From Polytrichum commune (lineage: Eukaryota; Streptophyta; Polytrichopsida; Polytrichales; Polytrichaceae), in contig OX485805.1 in NCBI GenBank assembly GCA_950295325.1, positions 8,866,501 through 8,930,500 on the forward strand: a stretch of 64,000 bases of DNA. The letters run 5' to 3'. Numbering within the stretch: position 1 is the stretch's first letter; every line of letters starts with the position of its first letter. Below the pieces are notes generated by a model. That model did not search any database, had not been told where the DNA came from, and saw nothing but the letters and a program-made list of their open reading frames with translations. The position numbers and the translations under genes are program-made. This document shows positions 11,606 to 23,352 of this stretch, piece by piece.

Positions 11606-12727
11606 TTTGGGATTCTGTGCATCACAACATCATCCTGCCTGGTTGTTGCAGCGATTGCACTATTTCAAACCGTGTATCCCGCTTCATATGTTGTGGGCAC
11701 TTGGACATGTCTTAGAAGGATCAGGGTATCATGTATCCCACTTATCTGTTGGAGACCACCTCTTGCAGACTGTCTTGTGCGATTACTTGATTGGAGCCTA
11801 CTTTTCAAAGCTGGGTGAGGCGTTTGGCCGTAAAGTGCTAGTGTCTTTCACATTTAGGTTCTAAACTACACAAGGAACCTGTGTACTATTTTCCTCTTTC
11901 AGCTCTTAGGGTATGTGTCTGTTGGCTCCCACTTTTGACACGTCTGAGCCAACAGGTTAGGATTTTTGACATTCATCAGGTGTATGAACTTGATGTTCAC
12001 TTGTGCATCATGGAATAAAGGAGCAGTGGCCCGTGCTAGTTTCCTAACAAGTTTTGTGAATATGACCTCTCTTGTGAGAGACCTATCTGTTCTGTGTAGT
12101 TTCTGATGCACCAATTCAAAGGATTCAATTTTGTCACAGTATGCTTTGTTGTTTTATTTTTTGACCTCACATGCCTGTCTACCTGGGTGATTTTGAAAGT
12201 AGAAGTCACTCAATGTCACTTTAAGCTCCTAATAGAATCCAAGAGAGAACTCAACCATGTTTTATTTAATTTTGTAAGAAATGGAAGTCTACTACTTAGG
12301 TGCAGTTCAAATTTGAGCACCTTGAGCAACTATCATGAATACAAGGTTTAGGATCGCACCAATAGACACAATCACCAAAGAATTTCTGTGGTCAATATAA
12401 CATGAGTAACCATTTATCAAAAGGTATGAACATTCCATTCTTGAAAAAGTTGTAGTCAGATAAGTGTCCTGGAGTGTCTTGCCTCCTGAGTGGTGTTGTG
12501 GACTACACTGTGGAGCATGTTCTGCATATAATTCCCCTAAACACGTTTAAGTACCTTATTGATGCTCAGGAATTTGACGTTGCAACGGAAAAGTGCGCTG
12601 TGCATCCCAGAATCTCCTCTCAGTTTCTTTTCTGTTTTCTATTCATGCAGGGTGCAATTCTTGCGGCCACTACCGGAACATCTACTTGGTCTAAGTGTGG
12701 TCCAAAATTCAGTGGACATTAAGCAGA
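11606..12727. other. Intergenic DNA between the cytochrome b5 gene and CHS copy A
   Basis: The first part is probably the 3' untranslated region of the b5 gene. The rest must hold the 3' end of the minus-strand CHS gene. The open frames at 11598-11864 and 12106-12351 show no family resemblance, and I treat them as chance. Confidence 0.45.
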
Positions 12728-12900
12728 TTAGGTTTCCATTGGAGCACTGACAGACTCCACTTCAGTTGGAACATTGGTCGGCTCAGTCTAGGCTTCAATT
12801 GGTGCATTCTTAGACTCAGCTTCCATGGGAACACTCTCGGACTCGGTGTTGAATTGAACATTAACGGGCTCAGGCTCAACCCCAGTTGGAATACTGCGCA
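12728..12900 (-). repeat. 9-codon tandem repeat in and beyond the 3' end of CHS copy A
   Basis: On the coding strand the sequence after the usual CHS end (MRSIP) is built of degenerate 27-33 bp units. They read [31 protein letters not shown], then A and the TAG stop at 12788-12790. Beyond the stop, in the same frame, come TEPTNVPTE and VESVSAPME, then T and a TAA at 12728-12730. The units share a pattern of the form xESxSxPxE, and their SVP/API part resembles the native end SVPIA of the sister genes. Confidence 0.8.
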
Positions 12901-14571
12901 TAACCAACACCTCTAGAGTCAATCCTGGTCCGAATCCGATCAAGAATCCGTACTCGTTGCCCTCTCCGGTTGTGGACGACCCCAACTTCATTGATCGGTG
13001 TCGGATTTGGTCCAGGACGAACAATACAGATGAGCTCGACATGTTTCCGAACTCAGATAGAACATCCCTGCTTCCCTGCAACTTGTCGTTTGTCAGCTTC
13101 AACTTCGCCTCCACCTGGTCCAGAATGGCTGGGCCTCCTGGGTGCACAGCCCAGAACATTTCGTTCCAATTGGGTGATCCCACGCACTTCCTCGCCTCGT
13201 TCAAGAATTTCTCAATGTTCTTGGAGATAAGCCCGGGCACATCCTTCATGAGGTGGAAGATGAGGCCGGCTTCCGTAAGGTGGCCATCAATGGCTCCATC
13301 GCTCTCTGGCAAGATGGTCTCACCTGCCCAGTGAATCTCAAATAGAGATTTCTCCTCTGGCTTGGGGTCGGAGCCAACAACGTACACACCTGCACCATCT
13401 CCGAACAATGCCGAGCCCACGAGGCCGTCGAGATGGTTCTCGTTGGGTGCCCGGTACGTGACTGCGGTGACTTCGCTGCACACTGCGAGAACCCTGGCGC
13501 CTTTGTTGTTCTCGGCGAGATCCTTGGCCACCCTGAGGACGGAGGCTCCTCCGAAGCAACCTGTTTGGTACATCATCACCCGCTTCACGGTGGGTTTCAG
13601 TCCCAAGAGCTTGGCCAAGGCGTGATCGGCTCCGGGCATGTTGACACCGCTTGTGGTTGCAAAGACAATGTGAGTGATCTCGGACTTGGGTCTACCCCAT
13701 TCCTTAATGGCCTTCACTGCGGCCTCCGCTGCGAGCTTGGGAACTTGGACAACAACAATATCATGTCTTACGTTGAGGGATGGCTCCATGTAAGTGCAGA
13801 TCCCTGGGTTGGCCTTTAAAACCTCCTCTGTGAGGAACAGATGGCGCTTCCGGATCCCAGACTTGTCGCCTGCACGAAGAAAATCGTTACCATGAGATTT
13901 TGATGCTTACTCACTTCATTAAAATTAGGATCAATCATGAGCAATGCTAGCTTCATAGTCATGCATTTGGTATCGTGTGGTAGCACATAATTATTCATCA
14001 ACAATTATGTGAATTCCCAGAAATTTGTTGACCCGGCTGGTGAAAGGGAATCCGTAAAGCAGATGTTTCAGATACCATAAGCCGACTTCACCACAGTATT
14101 AAAAGAAATAAAATGCAACATAGATTACTAGTAACAAGAGTTGCAGTCACAAAATTATTTCGATTGTGACTAGGCGCTTAACATAATTATGATCAATAAT
14201 TATGGATTCCGGACTCTCAATAGATTAACGGAACCCAAGGATAACTAAGCCCGAAATTAAGACTATTGAAAATTAGGTTAAATGAAGAATCTCAGATTAG
14301 CATGTTAGAGCAACACGATGATGGAAATCTTACAGATTCGCTTGAATTTGGCCTTGAGATTCTCCTTGTCCCCACAGTTGGTGATGTTGAAAAAGAAATC
14401 AGGGTATTCACTTTGAAGAAACTCTGCAGGTGGGACAGCAGTGCCGATTCCCAACACTGATGCCGGCCCTTCCGCTCTCGGTTGACCCCTCCAGAACATT
14501 TCAGATTCATTCAAAACGACTGATGTGTTCATCACCTCGGTTGCTCCATTGATATCCCCGCTTGGTGCCAT
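12788..14571 (-). CDS. Chalcone synthase, copy A, with C-terminal repeat tail
   Basis: Type III polyketide synthase that condenses 4-coumaroyl-CoA with three malonyl-CoA to naringenin chalcone. Exon 1 is 14571-14334 and exon 2 is 13869-12788; the 464-bp intron splits the conserved Cys codon (T|GC) at the position and phase known for plant CHS. The product has 439 residues. The catalytic triad is Cys184 ([10 protein letters not shown]), His322 (WAVHPGGP) and Asn355 (FGNMSS). The gatekeeper Phe residues, the IDGHL glycine and the GFGPG loop are present, which favours CHS over pyrone- or stilbene-forming relatives. The N-terminus ([15 protein letters not shown]...) is longer than in the other copies. 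Residues about 408-439 are an extra repeat tail absent from the sisters. The gene points away from copy B. Confidence 0.93.
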
Positions 14572-15462
14572 GTTATCAATTCCCTCTTGCCCTCGACTTA
14601 CCCGACTTGTACCGAGAATATTAACCGTCAAAATAAATCAGAACCTGCAAACAAGAGATGTGAATAAGATCACAGGATCACTACAAGAAACGAGGCCGAG
14701 CTTCAGCAAGTAGTACTCAGTTAGACACGGCTAGCCAGAGACAGCTGAGAAGGCTCAAAACTTAGCCCTAGATGTAGTGTTGACGGACTGAATTGTTGAG
14801 TACTGTGTGTAACTGAATAGACGACATGCCATATTTATGCCAATTGCATTTCCCTTAGTATACAGGTGATCTTTCTGTGAAGTGTGGAATTTCTTCCTCC
14901 CATGATGATGATGTGTAATTTCATGGCACGTCCAGCACAATAGACTTATCAATCTCGGACAGTAGTACTCCGGCCAACACTATCACTTTTCTCTAATCAC
15001 AAGTGATAGTCAATATGTGCATACTTGAGGTCTTCATCTTTGTGGAACCTTTGTCACCCACTTGTAAGCCTGGTACCTGGAGGTAGCACTTTATCAACCT
15101 TTTGGTGCTTGCTAGTTGACCCTTTTTCCCTTTGCAAATACGAAAAGAGATGCAACGTTGACATTGTTAAGTACTGGGTTTCCGTGGGCACATGGGAAAA
15201 TGTGAATTTGTACAAGAGCAAGCTTCGAGAGAAGCTAGGACATGAGCATGGTCACACCCCAAAAAACAAGTTTTTTGGACATGCTCAAACAATTTTTTAC
15301 CACGTAGTAGTCAAGACGAGGTGGCCTGTTATAGAGCCAAATCCTGATTGGCTCTTAGGAGCGTGGTATCTACCGCCGTATCTACCATCATGTCTCCCCA
15401 TTTATCTGATAGCTATGCCTGATATTGTGTGGCTACCGTAAATTGTTGTTTTTTAAAAGAAG

Positions 15463-15490
15463 AAGAAAGAAAGAAAGAAAGAAAGAAAAG
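15463..15490. repeat. GAAA microsatellite
   Basis: Five to six consecutive GAAA units (AAGAAAGAAAGAAAGAAAAG), preceded by AAGAAG units, form a simple purine tract. Confidence 0.85.
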
Positions 15491-15593
15491 TTTTAAGAAG
15501 GTGTTTGATGATCAAAGTCTATGGCATATTGTCTCTAAAGTCTTGTTACAATGATGTTTGTGGCGGGCTCCAGTTTGATGTATACTAATAAAA

Positions 15594-15805
15594 ATTATGA
15601 ATTGTAGTGTCACTTACTATTTGAAGTTACACAAGGCTATATATTTAAACTATTTGATGCAATTTTTTACCTAGTTATAGTTGTTACTGTTCTATAATGT
15701 CCAAACAACCAATTTGTTGATAAAAACATGAGATTGCAGTAAATAGATATAGCATTTTGTAACTCCAAATAGTAAGTGATCTAAATACAATATTTAGTGT
15801 AGTAC
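15594..15805. mobile_element. MITE, copy 1 of the ACTACACTAAATA family
   Basis: Inverted ends face each other: TCACTTACTATTTGAAGTTACA at about 15610-15631 against TGTAACTCCAAATAGTAAGTGA at about 15758-15779. The right end continues through TATTTAGTGTAGT. The inside (AATGTCCAAACAACCAAT, then TTGTTGATAAAAA) recurs at 44150-44195, which proves a dispersed family. No coding capacity. Superfamily is uncertain. Confidence 0.7.
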
Positions 15806-15879
15806 GTTATAACTTTCGGGGACATCCTACTAAAAGTAAGTGGAAAACCTACTGAAATGGTGAATTGTATACGTCAGCT

Positions 15880-15921
15880 TGCCACGTCATTACGATGTAA
15901 ACAAATAAACTCGACGTGGCA
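15880..15921. promoter_or_regulatory. Inverted pair of ACGT-core (bZIP-type) sites
   Basis: TGCCACGTC at 15880-15888 faces GACGTGGCA at 15913-15921, a perfect 9-bp inverted repeat with ACGT cores. An outer GTCAGC/GCTGAC pair flanks it. GACGTGGC-type boxes are classic plant bZIP sites, and ACGT elements are known from CHS promoters. The pair lies about 660 bp upstream of the copy B start codon, between the two divergent CHS genes. Function is inference. Confidence 0.4.
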
Positions 15922-16372
15922 TCCTAGTTGTCATGCTGACTTGTTAGTGTACTAAATAGCTACTGACTAAGAACAGTTTTTTCGGCATTTGCTTCCCCTA
16001 ACTTGTTCAAGTGCTACATTGATGGCGGTGCTCCATCGGAATAGAAATTAGAGATTCCTGGATTGAGAAGAAATTCAGGGGTGGGAGCCACAGTTTCTGG
16101 CCCTTTTCCAGCGAAGGAAAGAGACTTCACAGCGACATGGGAGCATAGCAATCACATGAAGAAACAAACCCATGCTACTTTTGCCGATCGATCGTCGACG
16201 GATGCTGACTATTGTTCGTCGTAAGCGTGCACGGATGTTCAATTTGGTCTTGGGTAAAATTTCATGATACAGGTAATTTATTAGACTGATAGGTAATTTA
16301 ACGATTCAATGTCGCTAACGCTGGTCAAATGCACAAATTGCAGCTCGATGTCATCGATCGATCCATAGTGAG

Positions 16373-16380
16373 ATATAAAT
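16373..16380 (+). promoter_or_regulatory. Probable TATA box of CHS copy B
   Basis: ATATAAAT lies about 205 bp upstream of ATG 16584, which would give a 5' leader of about 170-180 nt. Confidence 0.5.
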
Positions 16381-16583
16381 GGCTCTCATGTCCTCAACAG
16401 CCACAAGTCTCAGATTGGAAAGCTGCACAACGTCCGACGTTGTGTCAGATAGCTTCCGGTGATCTTGCAGCAGCAGCACAGGATTCTCAATTCTGTCTTG
16501 TAGGTGTTTGGGAGAGCCTTCCAGGTATTCGATCAAGGTAACAAATTTCTCAGAGCTCAATATTCAAGCCCGAGATCGACGTT

Positions 16584-18143
16584 ATGGCACCAAGCGGAGA
16601 GCTCACCGGGGAGATTGCTGCCAACAGCCCACTGGCTCTGACGAATAATGCTCTTCCGAGGGGCCAGCCAAGAGCCGATGGCCCTGCATCGGTGTTGGGC
16701 ATCGGTACCGCTGTCCCACCTGCTGAGTTTTTGCAGAGCGAGTACCCAGATTTTTTCTTCAACATCACCAACTGTGGGGACAAGGAGAATCTGAAGGCCA
16801 AATTCAAGCGAATCTGTAAGAATTTTCATATAATAAACGTTCTTACATGAGTATTTTGCGAAAAACGTTGAGAGAGCTCGGAGTTTTGCAATCTCCTGAA
16901 TGCTTTGTGAACGTATCTTGTTAGACTTAGTTCCTCGGGCTTCATCTGTACCTCGGAGCCCACCTCAACTTTCGGATTTGCTTTGTAACCTTCTCCATTA
17001 CCAACGGCTTGCGTCTTCATTTCCACCAGAAGATTGATATGCCCCTTTGTATGCTGCTTCGGTGCAGAACTGAGGATAAAGACTGTGTGACTATTTACAT
17101 GACAATTCCAACTTATTGACCAATTAACATAGGTTTATGGAAATATTGCAGGTGACAAGTCTGGGATCCGGAAGCGCCATCTGTTCCTCACAGAGGAGGT
17201 TTTGAAGGCCAACCCAGGAATCTGCACTTACATGGAGCCATCCCTCAATGTCAGACATGACATTGTTGTCGTCCAAGTTCCCAAGCTCGCAGCAGAAGCC
17301 GCAGTGAAGGCCATTAAGGAATGGGGTAGACCCAAGTCCGAGATCACTCACATTGTCTTTGCAACCACAAGCGGTGTCAACATGCCCGGAGCCGATCACG
17401 CCTTGGCCAAGCTCTTGGGACTGAAACCCACCGTGAAGCGGGTGATGATGTACCAAACAGGTTGCTTCGGAGGAGCCTCCGTCCTCAGGGTGGCCAAGGA
17501 TCTCGCCGAGAACAACAAAGGCGCCAGAGTTCTCGCAGTGTGCAGCGAAGTCACCGCAGTCACGTACCGGGCACCCAACGAGAACCATCTCGACGGCCTC
17601 GTTGGCTCGGCCTTGTTCGGAGATGGTGCAGGTGTGTACGTTGTTGGCTCCGACCCCAAGCCAGAGGAGAAATCTCTGTTTGAGATTCACTGGGCAGGTG
17701 AGACCATCTTGCCAGAGAGCGATGGAGCCATTGACGGGCATCTCACAGAGGCCGGCCTCATCTTCCACCTCATGAAGGATGTGCCCGGGCTTATCTCCAA
17801 GAACATTGAGAAATTCTTGAACGAGGCCAGAAAGTGCGTGGGATCACCCAATTGGAACGAAATGTTCTGGGCTGTGCACCCAGGAGGCCCAGCCATCCTG
17901 GATCAGGTGGAAGCCAAGTTGAAGTTGACAAACGACAAATTGCAGGGAAGCAGGGATGTTCTGTCTGAGTTCGGGAACATGTCGAGCTCATCGGTGTTGT
18001 TCGTTCTGGACCAAATCCGACATCGATCAATGAAGTTGGGATCGTCCACAACTGGAGAGGGCAACGAGTACGGATTCTTGATCGGATTCGGACCAGGATT
18101 GACTCTGGAGGTGTTGATTATGCGCAGTGCTCCTATTGTGTAA
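16584..18143 (+). CDS. Chalcone synthase, copy B
   Basis: Exons 16584-16815 and 17152-18143 encode 407 residues. The 336-bp intron is phase 1 in the conserved Cys78 codon (T|GT). Catalytic Cys182, His320 and Asn353, gatekeepers Phe233 and Phe282, and CHS-type Thr215 are all present, so the enzyme should be active and make chalcone in the cytosol. The N-terminus reads [19 protein letters not shown]. The C-terminus ends [10 protein letters not shown]. This is the first of three head-to-tail plus-strand copies and is divergently oriented to copy A. Exon 2 is nearly identical at the DNA level to the other copies, while its intron and flanks are not. Confidence 0.95.
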
Positions 18144-20877
18144 TTTTGTCACTTGTTTATGGCACACCAATTTGGTAACAATTGCCGCTTATTCTTTATG
18201 GTTGTCTTAGTCTTTAGCATATTCAGACTCCAGAGGACGATGACTGTTTTATTAGAGTATAATATTACTATGGGTCATGAAAATTCCCATTGCGGACATG
18301 TCAAGGAGTATGTCTTGTGACATTGTTGTTTATATTTAAAAAACATATTTATACTGGGCAGCAATCAAGCTCCCGGAGACAATATTCTCGCAGAGTTAAT
18401 GAACCGACTTGTCTCCGAATACTTGATCTTTGCAGATCTCCAGATCACTCGTAAAAGCTTGTCAATCAGTTTTGTCTTATTAATCGGCAATATGAGGGTT
18501 CTGGATTTAAACAGTTTAGTTTGAATTTTAAGAGCCAAAATCTGTATTTCGACGGTCACCTTTCATACCTCCACTGGAGCAACAACGCTTGCGATAGCTG
18601 TAGGCTTCTGAGATAGGAATGAATACCACATGATATGATTATTGATAGATGAACCAATTGATCAATTTAAGCTACTCATGCAATTAACTTAAGTTTTATG
18701 ACATCCAGTATCCTAGTTATCGGTTCTTATCCTCTAATCAGATGGTCTAATGTCATAGCACAGATTTGTCTGAAAGCCAGACCGACTTAGGCATAACATT
18801 AATCAGCGATGTGGGCCTTAGAATGCAACCGTGAAATCCTGGAAGCTCAGTCTGAATTGAGTCTACTGCGCAGCTTTTTGAGCATCTACTGTTATATTCT
18901 GAGGCCCTTAAAACGAGAGCTGAACGCTGAATAATGTCCCAAGGGAAAAAAAATTCTGTCCGTCTAATTTTCAATTATACATTTACTCTTGTATACTATG
19001 ATCTTCCATGCTTAAGGTCTGGTTATTGTTACAGTAATCACTAGTAAGTGTTCATGGAGTGCAAAGGCAGCATAGTGTTGCTGGATTTGCTGGATAATGT
19101 CCTTTTCAGAAGCATCCCAATAGTGAAGCTCGAAGAAAATCACAATATTAAAGTGAAGAACACGGTTGTTACATTCCATGTAGTTGTTGCCTTTGTAAAT
19201 GATGATTAATGATCTGTAGCTCTTGAGATTTTTCAAACCTCACATTTGTGCATTGCCTGGGTTAGAGCACGACTGACCAAAACATTCATTATATTCTTCA
19301 TTGAGATATTCGTTCCAAACTTGTAAGTGCTGGTTGCATGACTAGCTAGTGGGTTAGTTGCTATCAGTAGGTTAGCTCACTCCTCGCATGATTCCTTTCA
19401 TTGACCAGCCTATCAAAACCTTTGAAAGCGTGCCATATTTTGAAGGATGGTCATGATTGTTTGAACGGTGTTAGAAGGCCCTTTCATTCATTTAATCCAC
19501 AATGTCCCCACAATGTTTGAACTTACAGTATCCTAACCCTAAGTTTGCAAGTGGTCCACTTCAAACCTAGAAAAATTTAAAACACTCGGGTGCCCAATAT
19601 TAGCATAAAGATGGCTATAATTAATTCTTGATGTAACTATAGAAAATTGGATAACATAGGGGGGGGGGGAAATAAATAAATAAATAAATCCTCAATTTTG
19701 TTTCATTGAAAAGACATAAATATTATTCAATGTTCAACTCTTGTTCTATGGGTCCTCAAAATATAACAACAACATGTTCGAAGACCTGCGCCGGCAGTTT
19801 TAAACTGAACTCCCTGCATGTCATTGTTATATTTTGAGGGGCCGCGTCACTGAATAATGTTATGAAACATAAAAGTTAGTGCAAAATATAATCTGGGACC
19901 TTCAAATGGGAATTTAAAGTTTATGGGAAGGAATTAACATTAATCCGCATGCGTGGTTTCATACCTAGGCGGAGTGGAGTTGTAAAAAGGTAAAAAAACA
20001 CCTTGGGTAGAATTGGGGGAGGTTGGTAGCTCAAACGTCAAAATCATTAGACTTTCAAACAGGGGTCAAGGAGAGCCTACTTGCTGTTGAAACAATAATA
20101 TTTCTCAAAGGTGTAAAGTGAGCCACCGATCCAAGGAATGTACAAGAGTTCCTACTCATTGCTTCCGTGGGGTCACTCCTCCAACTAACTTAGTAGATTC
20201 AACGCCTAGTTACACTTTGAGGTACCTTAATGTCTTCAAAAAGTTTCAAGGAATAAATTACAAAAAATGAGCAATTTGATAAGGAGGCTAACCCAATTGA
20301 CATCATGAAATTTTGACATCGTGCGACTTAGATATGATATTTTAAAGAGTCAAGGTTTCATTGCAATGTAGAGTGGTTTCAACATAGGCCCACCATATAC
20401 AGTGGACAATGTTCAACGTTGACACCATCTCTCTCACCCAATGAGTGGTATTGTAGGTGCTATAGGATCCTTATATGGAATTAACCTCCAGGTGTAATCG
20501 GTAGGAGAGACGTCTCCTCTTGAACAAGGCCAAAGTACCATTGAACCCGTAAGGTCATAATTTCAATTCAACGTCAAATTCCAACTTGGTCACAAAGTGT
20601 GGAAAAGTTCCAAAAGCGGCATCGGTCACGCCTCCAACTTTTGATCATGAGCAGTCCACCAAGGTGCTCACTCGCCTAACGGCGCTGCTTGAGTTCTTCA
20701 AGGCATGGTTAATCTACTGCATGTCCATGTATGCGGCCATTTCACATATCCTAGACTCATGATAAAGGGGTCCATTGGAGAGCTCACTTCAGAGTTCAGC
20801 TGTGAGAGTACCAACAGTACTATCAGTCCCAATATCTAGTTCCTCCTCCGATCCCCCATCACACATTTAAGAGCTGA
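18144..20877. other. Intergenic DNA between CHS copies B and C
   Basis: No gene is supported. It holds a G run followed by an AAAT microsatellite at about 19661-19688 and a palindromic element at 19754-19839, otherwise AT-rich single-copy-looking sequence. Short open frames here have no family resemblance. Confidence 0.5.
19754..19839. repeat. Short palindromic element
   Basis: CCTCAAAATATAACAA at 19754-19769 is perfectly inverted as TTGTTATATTTTGAGG at 19824-19839. Further outward TATTATTCAATG (about 19721) faces a related CTGAATAATG (about 19850), so the structure may be a small foldback element of about 140 bp. Confidence 0.7.
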
Positions 20878-20884
20878 ATATAAG
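20878..20884 (+). promoter_or_regulatory. Possible TATA box of CHS copy C
   Basis: The sequence ATATAAG lies about 100 bp upstream of ATG 20984. It is a weak match, placed as expected for a short leader. Confidence 0.35.
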
Positions 20885-20983
20885 AGATCTTGCAGCAACT
20901 GCAGATCACTTGCTTGATCTTCAGTTAGCTCGCTCTTTCCAGTCTTGCAGTGACAGGTAGGCTCACAAAAAATATTTGACACA

Positions 20984-22482
20984 ATGGCACCGAATGGGGA
21001 AATCATTGCTTCTCCTGCTCCTGCTACTGCTCCTGCCAATCTGCCCAGAGGCCAGCCACGATCCGATGGCCCTGCCTCAGTGTTCGGTATCGGAACTGCT
21101 GTCCCACCCGCAGAGTTTCTTCAAAGCGAGTATTCTGATTTCTTCTTCAACATCACCAACTGCGGCGACAAGGACGCACTCAAGGCTAAATTCAAGCGCA
21201 TCTGTAAGTGACTAAGTAGAAAGTCTCACAATTATTCCAATGTATTTCGTCGTGCACGAAAACGGTTTCCAGAGAATTATAAGCTGGAAAAAATTTCTCT
21301 TCAGGGAGAATTATTTTCCACTGTTTAAACCTCTTTGAGTCGATGGATCTTCAAGCAACAGCCTAATTCTGATTTATGTTCATACGCAACAACCCGAAGT
21401 ATCATATTCTGTCCGCTGTGGTCTGAATATGGGTATTCCAAGTGCTGAACAATACTTGCTGATAATTTGACCATTCTCATCCCCTTGTAGGTGACAAGTC
21501 TGGGATCCGGAAGCGCCATCTGTTCCTCACGGAAGAGGTTTTGAAGGCCAACCCAGGAATCTGCACTTACATGGAGCCATCCCTCAACGTAAGACATGAC
21601 ATTGTTGTCGTCCAAGTTCCCAAGCTCGCAGCAGAAGCCGCAGTGAAGGCCATTAAGGAATGGGGTAGACCCAAGTCCGAGATCACTCACATTGTCTTTG
21701 CAACCACAAGCGGTGTCAACATGCCCGGAGCCGATCACGCCTTGGCCAAGCTCTTGGGACTGAAACCCACCGTGAAGCGGGTGATGATGTACCAAACAGG
21801 TTGCTTCGGAGGAGCCTCCGTCCTCAGGGTGGCCAAGGATCTCGCCGAGAACAACAAAGGCGCCAGAGTTCTCACAGTGTGCAGCGAAGTCACCGCAGTC
21901 ACGTACCGCGCACCCAACGAGAACCATCTCGACGGCCTCGTGGGCTCGGCATTGTTCGGAGATGGCGCAGGTGTGTACGTTGTTGGCTCCGACCCCAAGC
22001 CAGAGGAGAAATCTCTGTTTGAGATTCACTGGGCAGGTGAGACCATCTTGCCAGAGAGCGATGGAGCCATTGATGGCCACCTCACGGAAGCCGGCCTCAT
22101 CTTCCACCTCATGAAGGATGTGCCCGGGCTTATCTCCAAGAACATTGAGAAATTCTTGAACGAGGCGAGGAAGTGCGTGGGATCACCCAATTGGAACGAA
22201 ATGTTCTGGGCTGTGCACCCAGGAGGCCCAGCCATTCTGGACCAGGTGGAGGCGAAGTTGAAGCTGACAAACGACAAGTTGCAGGGAAGCAGGGATGTTC
22301 TGTCTGAGTTCGGAAACATGTCGAGCTCATCTGTATTGTTCGTCCTGGACCAAATCCGACACCGATCAATGAAGTTGGGGTCGTCCACAACCGGAGAGGG
22401 CAACGAGTACGGATTCTTGATCGGATTCGGACCAGGATTGACTCTAGAGGTGTTGGTTATGCGCAGTGTTCCAATTGCATGA
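20984..22482 (+). CDS. Chalcone synthase, copy C
   Basis: Exons 20984-21203 and 21491-22482 encode 403 residues, with the shortest intron of the four (287 bp). The N-terminus [20 protein letters not shown] is Ala/Pro-rich and unlike the other copies. The triad is Cys178, His316 and Asn349. All CHS signature residues are kept. One substitution distinguishes exon 2 from the sisters: ARVLTVCSE instead of ARVLAVCSE. The C-terminus ends [10 protein letters not shown]. This is the middle of the head-to-tail trio. Confidence 0.95.
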
Positions 22483-23352
22483 TTGCATTACGACGGCGCT
22501 GTTTACGACCGCGACAAATTTCAGCTCATTTTAGGATATGAAGAGTTACTTTGTTGTTGATGGGTTAGAGCATTTCTAACTTTCTAGGCAAATTTAGCCT
22601 AACTGCTGGAGGCCGTGTAGAGATCGTAGAGAGGCAGGAGGTTCTGTAGGTTAGTGTAATTGTTCTGCTCATTAGCGCTGTTTGATAAAACCGACTGACA
22701 GTCATGAAATTGTAAATTCAGCCCATCATCAAGTATCTCAGAAAATTTATACTTCTGTTCAATGGAAGAGATTTTTAGTGTGTAATCTGTGCTTAGAATC
22801 GCTCGTAATCATTCTCTGGAGTTCTTGACATGATCTGGAGAGGTAGGCTAGATTCTAGGGAATTGGAATTTGGTTGAGTGAATTCCTTGGATTGTGCATG
22901 GTCGTTCGATAGGTTTTAGCCAGTTGTTTGAGACCTTGGTGGAGTTAATAATTTCAATAACTGCAATGTGGAATCTGGGTATGGCCCACTCTTCTCTTTG
23001 GTGGAGTTTATAGCATTTATTAACGACCAATTACACCATACTCAGTATCGACATTGCGGAGCAGGTGTAATAAAACATCTCTCTCGAGCTATTTATACAG
23101 AGTTGATTGACCATGATTGATACTGCCAGGGGTAAAGACTCAAGGTTTATAAAAGCCAGCTGGAAATTCACAATCAAATTTCAGCAAGCTTCCTGCTGTT
23201 TCTAAGGCACCTCGAATTGCAGCTACAATCGACGGAAGATTTGGCTAACCTTTTGAATTTGAGGTTCATCTCATAGAGTTTGTCTAATTTTAGCCTGCAC
23301 AGAGTATTGATTTTGCGAATCATGATAATCTTGGAAACACTTCCAAGTGCAT

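Larger units (their letters stand above)
14572..16372. other. Intergenic region between the divergent CHS copies A and B
   Basis: About 2 kb separates the two start codons. It should hold both promoters. It contains a GAAA microsatellite (about 15463-15490), a MITE at about 15594-15805 and an inverted pair of ACGT motifs at 15880-15921. An open frame at 15025-15441 has no family resemblance and I do not call it a gene. Confidence 0.55.

Noticed and set aside
12957-13819. Long open frames antisense to CHS exon 2 (also at 17124-17768, 21325-22107 and 26863-27600)
   Set aside because: They recur at the same place in every CHS copy because exon 2 is nearly identical and G+C-rich; they are frame shadows of the coding strand.
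15025-15441. 138-codon open frame between CHS A and B
   Set aside because: No domain, no splice context and no similarity to known families; low-complexity Tyr/Pro ending.
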